Of a stretch of DNA of 64,000 nucleotides, positions 40,144-54,000 are shown piece by piece. The stretch lies in contig NC_134109.1 in the NCBI RefSeq assembly GCF_040939455.1, positions 58,432,001-58,496,000 of the forward strand, given 5' to 3'. The notes below the pieces were generated by a model. The model was not told the DNA's origin. It did no database searches and was given only the letters and a program-made list of their open reading frames with translations. Made by a program: the position numbers and the translations under genes. The DNA is from Microcebus murinus (Eukaryota; Chordata; Mammalia; Primates; Cheirogaleidae). How positions within the stretch are numbered: the first letter of the stretch is position 1; every line of letters starts with the position of its first letter.

Positions 40144-41700
40144 CCTAAGTAAGGAACACTAAGATTTAAAGTCTAGATATTGAATCACAGAATTACATAG
40201 AGAATTCATATACAAATCAAATGTCCATCAGTTAATTCTGTATTAGGGATTCAAGGGAACAAGTAAAACTTGAAATTTCAAAATCAGTGATGGCAAAGAA
40301 AAGAATGAGCAGTACCCTTCTAAAGACAGTATTCTTCTAATGTACAAAGCATATTCCCAAATGTGCTGCATACCAGTATCCTGCATATTTGAAAAAAATA
40401 CTTCATATCCCTGATGAAAACAAATGATCTGAAATTGATTGATTGCTAATTTGGCACAGAACAAAAAACTTCTAGTTACCCCATTACAATGATTCCCCAA
40501 TAACAAGAAAATAACGGAAAAATAAAATATGCTAACATTGCAAAGAATCATGAATTTAGGTTAGATATGGGGATGAGTGGCTTGAATGGGACTGGATGTT
40601 GTGAAGTCTTTTTTCTGTCTCTAGACATAGGCTGGACTATCATTTGTATATCCTGCTGCTAACAATGGAACAGGCAAGATTTCTCAAGATCCTGTCAAGC
40701 CTCCCGATCCCACACGTCTTTGGAAATGAAAACCTAATTAAGAGACTCCCTAGGGACAGGTCAAAGGAGTTCTTTTATCCCTACTGTCCTTCTCCTAGTT
40801 CCTTGATGCCTTATTCCTTCCCTTTCATTCAGTCTACTCTAAAACTAAAGAATACACAATTGCGTGAGTTTCCACCTCTACTTCCTCTAATGTAAATGCA
40901 TTAGTCTATTAGAATTAAGAGCTTTAAATCCCTCATCCCTTACCTCTAAACAGATAATGTATATATTTAAAGTATTTTGGAATAGAGCTTAACACTAAAA
41001 ATTCTTCTTAAACTTGTTTTTCATTGGATAATTTTTTTTTAATGTTAAGAGTCTGACTAAAAGATTACAAAGTTCTTCAAACATCTTTATAATAAAGCTA
41101 CAGGGTAAATAACACTTTGTCAATTTTCAGTTCAAATTTATGTCCTCCTAATTTCAAAGATTGTGGTTGCATGATATTACTTATTTGGGTTAAATTCCTG
41201 TTGGAATCATATTGACAGTGTTTCACTTCTTTGAAACAATTTTCGGGTTGAGTATCTCTACAGTTATCACCCAGATAATAGCAACTGATGCACGTTTTAA
41301 AATTTGACGTAAATTATTTTACAGATTTAAGATTGTTAATGTCATTCCCTTTATTACTACAAATGAGGCATAATGGAGCACTTTTATTATTCTTTTACAT
41401 CCAGCCCTCCCCCGCATGAAAACTTACTCGTGTTGATTTATATATGTTTTAAACAACCTTGAAGAGATTAAAACGTTTAATTATGACAATTCTGGGTGAG
41501 TTTTCCAGTGTTTAGAAACACACTCCATCCCTGACCAGCAGTCTTTTTCCAGATCCACTCCACACCACCAGGTTAAAATTTCAATTTTTAGGGCTCAAAT
41601 TCTGACATTTAGTTATAAGTCTCTTCTTACCAACACTCATAAACGTCTATGAGTCAAGGTAGGCTTCGTGACACTAACCCTTAACACACCATGACTTCAA
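40144..41700. other. Intergenic DNA upstream of the MBIP promoter
   Basis: AT-rich, unique-looking. No gene or repeat family recognised. It could hold proximal regulatory DNA, but nothing specific is visible. Confidence 0.5.
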
Positions 41701-41783
41701 TCAAATCTCCCAATAGCATCCAGCATAGCGCTCGTCAGCAATTACCCGCTTCAGAGTCGCAGCGCAATATGTCGTTGCACCTG

Positions 41784-41788
41784 ATTGG
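41784..41788 (-). promoter_or_regulatory. Inverted CCAAT box (NF-Y type)
   Basis: ATTGG within CTGATTGGCG, about 170 bases upstream of the start codon. Flanks fit the NF-Y preference (CTGATTGG), and CpG-island promoters often carry such a box at this distance. Function is inferred. Confidence 0.5.
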
Positions 41789-41855
41789 CGTACGAGCTTG
41801 TCAGTCATATAGAAAGGGTGGGGCCTTAATGCCCAGTCTAAACGAGACGCTGTTT

Positions 41856-41863
41856 TTACGTAA
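41856..41863. promoter_or_regulatory. TTACGTAA palindrome (D-box / PAR-bZIP type)
   Basis: Perfect 8-base palindrome matching the D-box consensus TTAYGTAA bound by DBP, TEF, HLF and NFIL3, about 95 bases before the start codon. C/EBP-ATF dimers could also bind. Binding is inferred. Confidence 0.4.
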
Positions 41864-41955
41864 TCGCTGAGCGACGAAAGCAGGAGAGGGTGGGGGTGGG
41901 GTTGTGAGCGAACCTTGGTGGTGGCGGTGGTGGTGGAGCGGCCTGCGAAGATATC

Positions 41956-42084
41956 ATGGCTGCTGCCACGGAGCTTAGTCGCCCGAACAGCGGTGACAGG
42001 AGCCTGGAGAGAAGCTGCAGCCCCAGCCTCTCCCGAGAGGTGCTCTGCGAAGTCTTTCGCTCCCTGCACGCCCTGCCTGGAAAG
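41956..42084 (+). CDS. MBIP: MBIP coding exon 1
   Basis: Codons 1-43, beginning MAAATELSRPNSGD and ending PGK at the donor GTGAGA (phase 0). The exon is GC-rich and sits inside the CpG island. The ATG context is strong, and the N terminus matches the MBIP family start. Confidence 0.96.
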
Positions 42085-45000
42085 GTGAGAGGTGGCCTGA
42101 GGGACTGAAGGCAGGGTAACCATCCGGCCCCTCCCCCCTGTTTTTCCTCTAGCAAAGGCGGGGGCAGCCGAGGCCTGCGGGAGTGTGGGATGCTGCCCCG
42201 GGGCAAACCCGGGCCCAGCCGCCTCGGGCCGGATGGGGGGACGGCCGTGTAGGCGTAGTTCAGTGCGGGTTGCAGACTAGATTACTTTGCAGCTGTTCTC
42301 CCCTGGAGTAAGTGAGGGTGATCTAAAGTAAAAACCCGGCTCCTCGAGGAGCAGGCTTGGAGACAATGCGGAAAAAGCTTCATTGAGGCTTTAGGAGGCG
42401 CCTGGAGCTCAGCGTCCTTTTTCCTCCAGTTTATTCATTATAGGAATTGGTGGGTCAGTGCGGCCTGAGATTTTAGGAACAGAGCGCTCTCGGCCTTTTT
42501 TTTTTTTTTTTTTAGGGTGGCTTGCTTTTATGAGTCACTTAGTTTTGTTTTTTTCTTTTCTCCTTCTGGCCCCTGTGTACATCTATTAACCCTTACAAAC
42601 GGGAAGGAAAGTAAAAGGAATTCATTTAAAATAGCGTGAATTTCGATGACTTATCCATGGTTGATGCTGTTTGCATTAGAACTGTCGTTTAATTGTTTAA
42701 CTATTTACTAGTTTGACTGGCTAATAAATCGTTTTTGCAGAAACGTCATAGTAAAACTGGGTTTAAAAAACGGGCTCCTTACACTCTATTCGATCAAGTT
42801 AGTATTTTGTTTCATGATGTAAAATTAAAAGCAAATTTTAAATGAGAAACAACTTAAAAGTATGTTTGTTAAACTGCTTTTTAAAAGGAAATATTTTCTT
42901 TTATATCTTATGGACCATTTTCTAGCTATAAAAGTTTGTTTTGGTGCTGGTACTCGTGCATGTAGGAGACACAGCAGGTTTTTATGTCAAAAATAATGGT
43001 AAATTCCTATGAAAATAGAGCGTTTGTGAAAATCATTTTTAGAAGGCTTAAGTGGATTAACAATCTTTTAAAAAGTTATTTCGATATTCTAAAAACTCTT
43101 AGCATGTTTCTTGTGACTTACAAATAACAGTACTGCTAGTTAAACATTCAGTTTTGTGTAATGAAGCAATTATTAATAGAATCTCCTAAAAGATTCAACT
43201 TTTCAACTCAATTTTTTGCCAAGGACTTACCAAAAAAATTTTTAAAGACTTGGGGACTTCTGTTACTAACATTTCAGCCTTAAGATTCAAGGCCTTTAAA
43301 TGGTTTAAAAGTTAGAGAACTTTTTATGGCAAGATTGGAGCATTAAATTTTATTCATATTCTAATGTCAAGACAAAAAAAGTTTACACTCACCTATTACT
43401 TACAGAAGTTTATTTTTCAGTGATGGAATGATTTTAAAAATTAATATGGAGCAATGACTTAAACATTTATTTTGAAATATTTTGCATACTGAGTTTTTCA
43501 AGCTCATTTAAAAATTTTAAACATTCAGGTATTCTAAAGGTACAAGTAAAGGAGTGATTAAAATTTACTTAAGTCACCTGTAAAAAATGTTTAGGGTAAA
43601 TGTTTTGTGAGTTTACTGAGACACAGTGAAGGGACCTTCCGGTATTATACAAGTGTCAAAAATAAGATTGTCTCATTAATTAAATGTTTATCATTTCGAT
43701 AATACTCAGTTTTTTGAGAAATACTAAGAATGAGAGCCAGAGTACCATACTTACAGTATGGTCCCCAAAAGAATCAGTATTTTCTTTTGCACCAAATTTA
43801 AATGATTTTTAAAATGTATGTTGTAATATGCCTAAGTTCATCCTGCATCATCCTCAGTATCATTGTATTATTAGTTCTCCTCAGGAGGAAACATAAAATT
43901 GAGTGCTTAAAAGCATTTTCTACTTCAGCTCACAAAATTTATTAATTTTAACCTTTTTTACTTGCCTCTGGATGGCCCGTTTTACCAAGCAAAGGAATTA
44001 TTTATTTTTAGCTTTGGTTTTTGTATTAATTTAAAGAAGGTTTTTACTGGAAATGTATGTTTAAGTAGTCTATATTAATAACAGATTAATAGAGAGTTTT
44101 GAGTGGATTATTTACTATTCCAAGTTCTCTAGGAGGAAAATGCATAGAATTAATATTACTAATAGGGAATTTGTGGAATGAATGGTCAAATGTATTGGGA
44201 AAGTTTTAAAATTAATTTGTGACATTATTATGTGGTTTTCTTAAAAGACCAGGTATTCTTAATTGCACTTGTAATTAGTAGTTCTGTTGAATTGAAATGA
44301 GAAGGTGATTCAAACATTAAAACTTGTTTTCTATTATTTTCTCTAGAAAATGTGATACTTTCCTTTGGTTGAGGTTTTGTCTGCTTTATCCCCAAACCAT
44401 CCATAGTCATAAATTTGCTATAATTGTCTATAGATCTCATTAAGAATTATACAATTATAATAATGGGTTACTTCCATTCGTAATATATGTTGACTAACAA
44501 AATCTTTATAGGCATTAAAGTAATATAAATTAAGGTTAATGCATTAATCTTAATATAAAAATCTTAATTAAATTAATATAAAGTTATCTTTGCCAGTACA
44601 GCCAACAGAGGATTTCATATTTCTTTACACTTTTCTAATAAGGACTTCAGATACTTCTGGTTTCATGTTCAAAGGGTGGCAAATTTTTGCCACATAGCAT
44701 TTTTCAATATATTGCTTTTTTATTGGTAACTTTGGATCTGTTTGATCCTTGTATAGTGATTTATCTTTTTCTTTTATTATAATTACAACTCATAAATCTG
44801 TATTTGAACTTATGTAACACTTTATTTTGTAGAAAACATGACTAATTTTTAATAAATTATTTCTGAAAAAATGTAGTTAACTTGATTCTGCTTGGAGTAT
44901 ATCCTTATGCTATGCTATACACACATGTCCCTAGAAAAGTTTGTGGTAGTTCAATTTTATTCCCTCAAAAAACTGCAGATGGAGGCTCTCACTCTAATAT

Positions 45001-48000
45001 TTTCACTGATTTGATACTAATTTTATATTCAGATTCTTGGTAGTTTTCTGGGTATGATTTTATTGTATCATATCACCAACTGACAAGTAATTTTCATATA
45101 ATGAGCCCTTACATCTTATTAGAAAATAGTATTTAGCAAAAGATCTAGACATTCCATTAGGTTTCTGGCAATTTTTTCACTATTGTGGAGAAGTTGTTTT
45201 TTATTTGAAGTAGATAAACATGTTGCCATTTATCGCTAGACTGTATATGTATGAATAATCTTGATTTTTAAATTATTTTAAAAACTGGTTAACGTTGAAA
45301 ACAATAATGTGATTCGGAGGACATCAGAATAATTATATATTTCTGATATGTATTTGTGCACATATTTAACAAAGAGACATGTGCATATTAGAACTTTTGT
45401 AAAACAGTTGTGCTTCTGCTGGTTAATGCTCTGAGCTAGAAGTAGTAGGAATCTGAATAAGGCAAGCCTATTTTGGACCCCATCCAAAGGTTTTTAGATA
45501 TTGAAGTATCAAGAGAGCCTTCATATTTTCATCTTTCATGAATGGCTTCTCTTCTAAAGTGGTCCCATTACACAGACCCAAGAATAGAATCAGAGTGAGG
45601 TATCATTTTGTTTTTGTTTTTAATGAAAATATGTACCTTATTGGCCTTTTAAAATGGTAATGGGTAGAACATTTTAACGTATCATTAAAAACTTGATAAC
45701 TTTGAGCAAAATAGACATGTGTTACTCCATAGAAATCTTGTTTTTGTGACAATCCCATATGTACAGCTTAATCTTGTAATTTTTGTGATGTTACTGGTTT
45801 GCCCCTTTGAAGCTTAGCCTCAGAGATGATGTGGTGAAAATTACAATCGATTGGAACAAGCTCCAGAGCCTCTCAGCATTCCAGCCTGCATTGCTCTTTA
45901 GTGCACTTGAGCAACACATTTTATATTTACAGGTAAATTTCTTGTTAGAAATGTTAACTCAATATTGAAAATAGAAATTAATTGTGGTTAAATTTGCTGG
46001 AGTATATGTCATTTCTATCTTAACACTGTATTAATAGTGATACTAATAAAAGGTTACTTACATCCAAATTGGATCTAAATCTTTTAATTTCAGTAGTGAT
46101 CAGGACAGTTATGGCAGTATAGCCCAATAGGCCAATGTGAGTATGAGATTGAACAAATGCAACTCTATTCAATTCTAAACTTGCACTGAAAATTCAATAC
46201 TGTTCCATCTATGGTGGGTTATAATTAAGCAATAAGACACGGCAGGTGTGTGTCATGCTATGATAATGATTCCATGCCTTGGGTGAGTTTGGAGGCTCAT
46301 GGAGTGCTTTCAGTGGTTCAAGAAGTGGCATTATCCCAGCATGACACATCCTGGAGTGTCTATTGCAATTAAACAGTTTCAGCATAGTTTTTAAAAAGAA
46401 AGTAATTTCTGTGACATTAATGTCTCATCTTAGTAGCCAGTCACTATTTTATCTTTTCTTTTTCTTAGCAGTTGAAAATAATTCATTCTTTACATATAAG
46501 TCAACATTGTGTTTTTATTTATAAAGTATTATTATGTCTTTTAATATTTCAGTTTAATAACTGAACAGTATTGTGACCTTGCTGGTTTCTAATTGAACAT
46601 CTCTGCAATTATAATTGATGTAAGTTTGCAGTTTATCCCTAATCAAAGTGTAAAATGTGAAGTGTCAAGAAGTTAAGTGAAAGAACTGTTTGGATTGGTC
46701 AGTTTACTGTGATTAACATGTTATAAGGTTTCAGAAGAGTATTTGGTATAGGCAACAATGGAAGCAAAATTGTAGGTATGAAAAAAATAATTGGAACATT
46801 GATAAGTGTTAGTTTTGACTAATGGAATAGGCATTAATGTAGCCCTCCATTCAATGACATTGTGAGAAAATTTAACTCTGTGTTTCATGTTAAAAGTAAT
46901 AGTTAACCTGGTTTTTAAAGGGCAGAATGTTGAGCCATAGAACTCAAATAAGGCCTAATTATTGGGTGAGGCGGGGGCATAAATGGGTAATATAACTCAT
47001 CCGAAAGGGTATTTTCCCACCTCTAGTATAGTGATAGGTGACATTTATCTCCTTTCAGCTATGGATCTTGGTAGGGTTTTTTTCCTTGTCCATTTTCTTT
47101 TTTAAAATTTAATTTCATGACCCAAGAAGATATTTTGCCATGTCAGGAAAAGTCTGAGTGTTCACTCAGCATAACACCTATATATTTCATGTCTATGCTT
47201 TCTCATTCACATTGGCCAACTGCAGTTTCAAGTGGAGAATCTCCAGTGATATAGTGATAATGCAGGGCTTTGCAGAGTGAGAGCACTGGCTCTTATGTTA
47301 AGGAGGAAAAATACTAAGCTTTAGTGTTCTGAGGAGGCATTTGAATGACATGTTAATTAAGTGGCATTGGTGCCAGAGGCTGAAGGCTTTGATTTGGCAC
47401 AAAATAAAAGATGAGTGACAGAATGATTCCCTCAAAGAAAATTTTAAATTTCCTCAGGTTTTCTTTCTTTCTTTCTTTCTTTTTTTTAAATAAATTTATA
47501 GCAAATGATAATGGCCACATTAACAGAGAACAGTAAACACTTATATGTGCTCAGATTTATGTATTCTGATGTAACACTTTTATATTTAATAGTTGATATT
47601 AAATATTTCATTTGCTTAGCAGAAATTTATGTAAATGTATTAAATGTGTAATTAATTTTGGTTAGTGTGAACCCCTGCAGATGGAACTGTGTTCTTCTCA
47701 GCCTTTTTTAGCAAAACTTCAGCCTCTGATTAAAGAGGAGAATACAACTGCTTGTGAAGACATAGGAAAAACAGACATGGGGAACAAAAATGAAATAAAC
47801 ACCAAATTTTCTATTGGGGACCTACAAGAAGAAGAAAAGCACAAAGATTGTGATTTAGGAGATGTGAAAAAGACACAGATCCATTTTGATCCAGAAGTAG
47901 TTCAAATAAAGGCTGGAAAAGCAGAAGTAAGAAGTTTTGCGGGGGATGGGGGAGTGGGAGGGTATTACTTTTTTAAAAATCTCATTATGTTTATATTGTT

Positions 48001-51000
48001 AAAACATACTTATTGTTTGTAGATTGACAGACGAATATCTGCATTTATTGAAAGAAAGCAAGCTGAAATCAATGAAAACAACGTCAGGGAATTTTGCAAT
48101 GTTATTGATTGTAATCAAGGTAACTACCTAGAGGTTAATTTTCATAGGATTTTAAGTGCGATTTTTATAGTTGTTCTAATTTTTCATTTATTTTTTAAAA
48201 TGAGTAACATTAAAACACAATTTATTTCCCAGTTTTAATTAGTAAGTAAGGCAGTAGAATTTCCTTCTGCTTAATAATAGACTAGATTGTAAAACTGGTT
48301 TTCATTTTGGTTACACAGAAATCAAATAAATGCTTTTACACAAAGGCTAATGTTTACCACAGGTGAAAGATTATTTTAAAATTCCTTCAGGAAATGAAGG
48401 TGAAGTGTGGGTGGCAGGGTTGCTCAGTCTCACTAAAGGAACTGAGCTGTATAAATTTCAAGCCTGTAAATGTACTTCTGAAATTAAGGTTAATATATAA
48501 AGTAAACTCAGTAGAGTTAATATTCCTCCAGAGGGAGAGTTTTCTCAATACTCTTGAGCTATTTGAAACGTTTTATGTCATGATACAACGGATTTGTCAT
48601 GAAGACCATGGCGTCTTATGCTTTTTCCATTCTCCCATAGTGCATACATTCACTGTTTTTCATCAAATTCCCTTTTCCTTCTCCACTTGATGCTATAGTA
48701 TGTTTACAGATCTGCAGGTATGCTGCAGAATACAAAATATTGCAAAGCACTGCTATAGATCAGGCATCATAGTAATAATCAGAACAAGTAGTTCTTAGAA
48801 AAAATTATGGAGAAGAGTTCATAATTGGAATGAACATTTTTCTTGTTGCCTCTAATATCTCATGGCTAATTATCATGAATACAGAATTGTCGGATGAAGC
48901 TAGAAGTGACTTGTATCACATTGGCACACTGATTCTCTTAATAATGAAATAACAAAGGCTCAGGTTGGGTCCTAAGTTCAGGTGGGTGCTACTGTTAACA
49001 TTATACATGTATATCTTTGAAATTGGTATATTTTCCTCTTAAGCTTTTCAGAACAAGTGCAACAGAGGCAAAATCTCAGGTACTATAATCCAACTGTAAG
49101 CAACCCATGAGAACGGGTTTGTTGAGGGAGCAAGCACATGTGTCACTAATGTTATTCCTCTGTTCTCCTTGCTAACTCTATTATTATAAACCACCAGGGG
49201 ATAGAAATTGACAAGAATTGAAATGCTCAGCAGGATTCCTTGGCCCATTCAATCCCTTGCTGGCTCAAAACAGTGCTAGCAAGAATTGCTGTGGAGAGTG
49301 ACTAGCACTCATACATTCACTATCTTCACACCATGCTGAATTTCTCACTGATGGGTCAGTTAATCTATATGTTTAGAATATAGCTCCAGAATGGAAGATA
49401 GTTTCTTTTTTTAACCCTTAGCCCCAAGAAATGGTAGAAAGAGAATGGAGAAGTGATGACCCTTTAAGGATATTTTGAGGTATCTCTAGAAAAAAAAGAA
49501 AAAGAAAAGATGATTCTCTGTTAGTCAAAGATAAGTGGATTTGGAATTTTATATCACACAAATTAACTTATCAGCAGAGCTATTAAGGAAACTTAGACTG
49601 AAAAAAATTAAATGTATTTTAATGTGTTAATGTTTTTCTTTTAATACCTATCAATGTGACCTAAATTTAAACAGTGGATTTTTAAAAAATCAAATTCCAT
49701 AGGAAACAAAATAATTTTTTTTCAATATCTCACTTTCCTTCCAATTTTTATATAATAATCAAGAGAATTTTGCAGGAAATTTATTGCCAATGCATGGTTT
49801 TACTAATGTTATTTTAAACATTAGTATATTATTATTACTATAGTGTATCATGTTATGATCCTATATAACATAATTATGTAAATAAAATTAGTAGTAGTGT
49901 ATGTTAACATCTTTCCAGTTTTTTCCCTTTGTAATTTATTTCTTGTTATCTAATTTGAAAGAAACTCTACTTTTCAGCTTAGAAAAAAATAGGACCAAAT
50001 TTTTGCAACATATCTTTTCCTAAAATTGCATTTTTTGAAAGCGGTAAGATGAAGAAGTAGATGACTTTTGTGATTAGAGGTTTTTAAAATAAGCACTGGA
50101 AATCTAGGCAGAGTGGAAAGGGATGTGTACTGCAGATTTTAAGGTCTTTGTGTGGAGTTCTGAAATAAAAAGGGTGTTTAATGTGTAATTAATCCTTTTT
50201 ATTGGGTGTTCATTAATTTGGTCAGTAATATCAAAAATGCTGGGCTTTTAAAAAAAGATATTTTAGTAAAAATGATGAATTTTATTTCTACAATGAAGCA
50301 GAATTAAGATACTCCATAATATATATTATTTTCTCCAAAGGCCCAAATGGTTTTAGAGGTATTGGTTTTCATTAAAAATTGTGCTAAATTATGCCACTTA
50401 ATGTTAATGGCTTTTCTGTATGTAAATATGAACATTAAATAAGAATATTAGATATTGTGATACATTTTAGAGGGTAAAGAAGGTAACTAAATTCTGTCCT
50501 GTGTGATGGTGATTTAATGATTATTATTTAAAATTTTCTTATGAGTAATATATGGATTATTGGAAGTTTATCAAAATCTCATACATTTAAAGTGAAGAAT
50601 ACATTTAAACTTATTTTCATCTAAATTCTCCTTAGAAAATAGTTGTGCAAGAACTGATGCTGTTTTTACCCCTTACCCCGGATTTAAAAGTCACGTAAAG
50701 GGTAAGTAACCACCATGTAATACCTGAGTCACTGGTAGCTTATTCTAAATTATTAGCAAAATGGAATAGAAATAGCTTTCCCATCTAAATTTTGTTTATT
50801 TCAAAACAACACAAAAACTCTTGTATTCTTCATAGTTGGGTTTGTGGTTAGATGATCTTTATGACAAGATTATAAAATACTATTAGAGAGAGTTTTTTAT
50901 TTTGAAATATAAATTTGCATAGGCTCAAAAGCTTCTTAATTTAGTTTCTAGAGTTGTGAATACATATGGACCACAGACTAGACCTGAAGGAATTCAAGGG

Positions 51001-54000
51001 TCGGGTCATAAACCTAATAGCATGCTTCGAGATTGTGGTAATCAGGCTGTAGAAGAACGACTGCAAAATATTGAGGCTCACTTGCGATTACAGACAGGTA
51101 AGCAAAGTGGCAGATGGTATTCCACAATTTTCAAGTGGTTACAAAATTCCAATTCATTTAGTCACCAAATTTTCATTGAGTGCCTATCATGTATAAAGCA
51201 TTTTTGGGTTGATACAAAAATAAAGTATTCTTCTCAAGGAGTACACGGTTCTTGTATATGCTCTTCCTTCTCTCACATTTCTTGCCATTTTCTAAAATTG
51301 AGAGAGTCTTAGTAGAATGTGTACAGGTTCCAAATAGATCTTGATAGTCTAAGTTTATTGAAGTCACAGCTGAAAACTAATGTAGTCTTTGCCTATCATC
51401 AATTTCATAACTTACCATGACCACTTCTTACTCTTATCACCCACTGTGCTAGGTACAAAGTATTTATAAATGTTCTGGTCCTCAAGGATCTCTCAGTGGG
51501 GATAAGCATATAAATAAATAAATGCCATAGGAAAAATGAACTAGCATTTATTGAACTGTAGTAAGTGCCAGTCACCCAGAAAGTGTTATGTATATTTCAG
51601 ATCAGTTAATACGTGAACAGTACCCTTTCAAGATACTGGTGCTGTTATTTTATCATTGTGTAGATAAAGGAACTGAAGTTCAAAGAGCTCAAGCAAAATG
51701 CCCAAGATAGTAAGTGACAACTGGAAATCAAATCCAGATGTTAACTGGCTGCAGAACCTGAGTCTACCTCCCCATTTAGTCACCATGTCCTTTTGATTCT
51801 GCCTTCTAAATATCTCTTAAATCCGCCCACGTCTGTCTATCTCCATGCTACTACTATAGTTGAAGCCACTATGGTCTCTGCCTTGGACTGATGGAAGGAT
51901 AGTAAGTGGTCTGCTCGCCATTAGACTTTCTCCTCTAGATCATTGTCTACCCTATGGCCAAATTGCTTTTTCTAAAACTGAAATCTGATCTTGCTTCTCC
52001 CCAGCTAAAAATTCAGAGATTGGGATCAGAGGAGGTTGTAATTCTAAATAGTGTGGTCCACGCCTGTAGTTCCAGCCACATCTCTGGGCTTCCCATCTTC
52101 CGCTCATTTTGCTGCCCTGAGGTCTTTATACTCATGCTCTTCCTTCCATATATGCTTTTCCTTCCTGTTCCCAGACCAGTATAGATTCCTATTTTATGTA
52201 GTCTCATAGTACTTGATACTCTCTGCCCTCCTTTAAAACAGTTATCATGGTTCTGTTTAATTTCTGTTTACCCTGCGAAATAGTAAGGTCTGTGAGAGTG
52301 GAACTATGTCATATTCATTACTCTGTACCTAGTATAGCACTTGGCTCAAAGCAAGTGCTCAAATGTTTATTGAGTGAACAATTGCTCATTTCACCTTTTT
52401 AGATATGTGTACAGTACAGTGGGACGCAAAGTTAGTGTTAAGATTCTCTCAGGGGAGGTCAAGGGGGTGGCATCCTTGATGAGGTAACTTTTGAACCCTT
52501 GAAGGTTAGTAGGAATTTTTCTGGAGCAAAGCAAAAAAGAGAATCAAAAGAGAGAACAGCAGGAGCAAAGCATTCCATAAAGAAGGACCAGCTTTTAAAA
52601 AAAGGACAGGGACACAAAATGGTTCAGAGAATTTCAGAATCTAGTCCAGCCTAGAATATTTGTTGGATGGAGGTAAAAGAAGATAAGAAAATGAGTAAGC
52701 TTTTGAGGGAAATAGGACATTAGCATTAAGAATTAATTCCCTCCAGAAGTAGATGGATTTAAAATGCAACTATATAAAAGATTGACTGGTTAAGTCTCTA
52801 AAAGTATCAAGTAGTTATTTTTTGGAAAAATATCTGTTGAATGCTTACTATGTGCCAAACACTATTTTAGGCACAAGGAATATTGAGATGTAGTTATATT
52901 CTCTGGCTCCAGTGACTATAAACTATGTGGGAGAAAGATTAATGGTAAAGTAGAATTGTAAAGGGGCAGTGAAGACAGGAATGGTGGGCACTTGGAGCCT
53001 CCATGTGAAGATGTTCAGGCTTGGACCGCAACCAGCTCAGTAGGTACAGGGTACAGAGGACATTGTAGGTAATAAAGGGAGCAGCAAGAGCAAAGTCAGA
53101 TGAACAAGTTACTCATTTTATTTTATTTAACAGAAGAACTATCAGGGTCCTAAGATAAACACATTGTCAAAAAGAAAAAAATATATTTCTAGAGTTTTTA
53201 TATTTAACAAGTTGATACTTTTGATATAAAAATTTACACATTCTTTTATTGCATGATTGTCTAATCATATATTCAATCAGTAAATACTGAGCATCTGCTC
53301 TGTGCCAGGCATTGTAGTCTATGAACTGATGCTTCCTGGCTTTGTGTGATGCACAAGCTACACAGCAATACCCAATGAAAACTCAGCAAAACCAATAAAA
53401 CTCTCTGTTCACTTGGAACTTAATTAGAGTGAGGAGACAGTGAATAAACAAAATCTACAGAATGTTGGGTGGCAGTAAGGGTATGGAAAAAATTAAGGAA
53501 GATAGGGAGTGCTGGGTAGTGTGAGATAGTAGGACTACTGGTATTTTTAAAAGGATGGTCAGAGAAGGCCTTACTGATAAAGGTAACTTTTGAGCCAGGA
53601 CCTGGAGTTGGCAGGAATAAATAAGTCTTAGGAATATAGAGGTAAAGGGAACCACAGTTGCTAAAGCTGATGGGGTGCTTGGCCGAAAAAGTAATCAAGT
53701 GGCTAGAACTATATGGGTATAGGGAGAATGTCCAAATTGTGTGGGGCCTTGTAGGACATTGTAAGGGTTTTGGTTTTTAATCTGAGGAAATGGTAAGGTA
53801 TTGGAAAGGTTTGAGCAGAGAAGTGGCATGATTCTGACTTACATTTTGAAAGAATCACTGGCTGTCATGTTGAGAATACACTCTATGGAAGCAAGGCAGA
53901 AACAGGGAGGGATGGTGGTAGTCTGGACCAGAATGGTTATACTGTGGAGGTGGTGAGAAGTGGAAGGATTCTGAATATAATCATAAACTTGAAATTTGAC

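Larger units (their letters stand above)
41725..42260 (+). promoter_or_regulatory. MBIP: CpG-island promoter of MBIP
   Basis: CpG-rich sequence in a strongly AT-rich neighbourhood, covering the 5' UTR, exon 1 and the start of intron 1. It has no TATA box near the expected start. It has an inverted CCAAT box, a TTACGTAA site and G-rich runs (GGGTGGGGGTGGGG at 41888-41901). A GGT/GGC triplet run lies at 41916-41936, just before the ATG. The transcription start is not visible; it is probably within about 100 bases upstream of 41956. Confidence 0.85.
45933..47701 (+). other. MBIP: MBIP intron 2
   Basis: 1.8-kb intron. It contains a long imperfect hairpin (46243-46353) and a TTTC repeat (about 47460-47488). 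No other repeat recognised. Confidence 0.85.

Noticed and set aside
41701..42206. Long minus-strand frames across the MBIP promoter
   Set aside because: They are opposite the CpG island and exon 1; GC-rich DNA has few stops, so long shadow frames are expected.
43744..43762. Perfect 8-base stem with 3-base loop in intron 1
   Set aside because: Short stems of this size are expected by chance in AT-rich DNA.
47681..48022. 113-codon frame starting before exon 3
   Set aside because: It is exon 3 read with upstream intron and into intron 3; family similarity and splice sites fix the real exon at 47702-47926.
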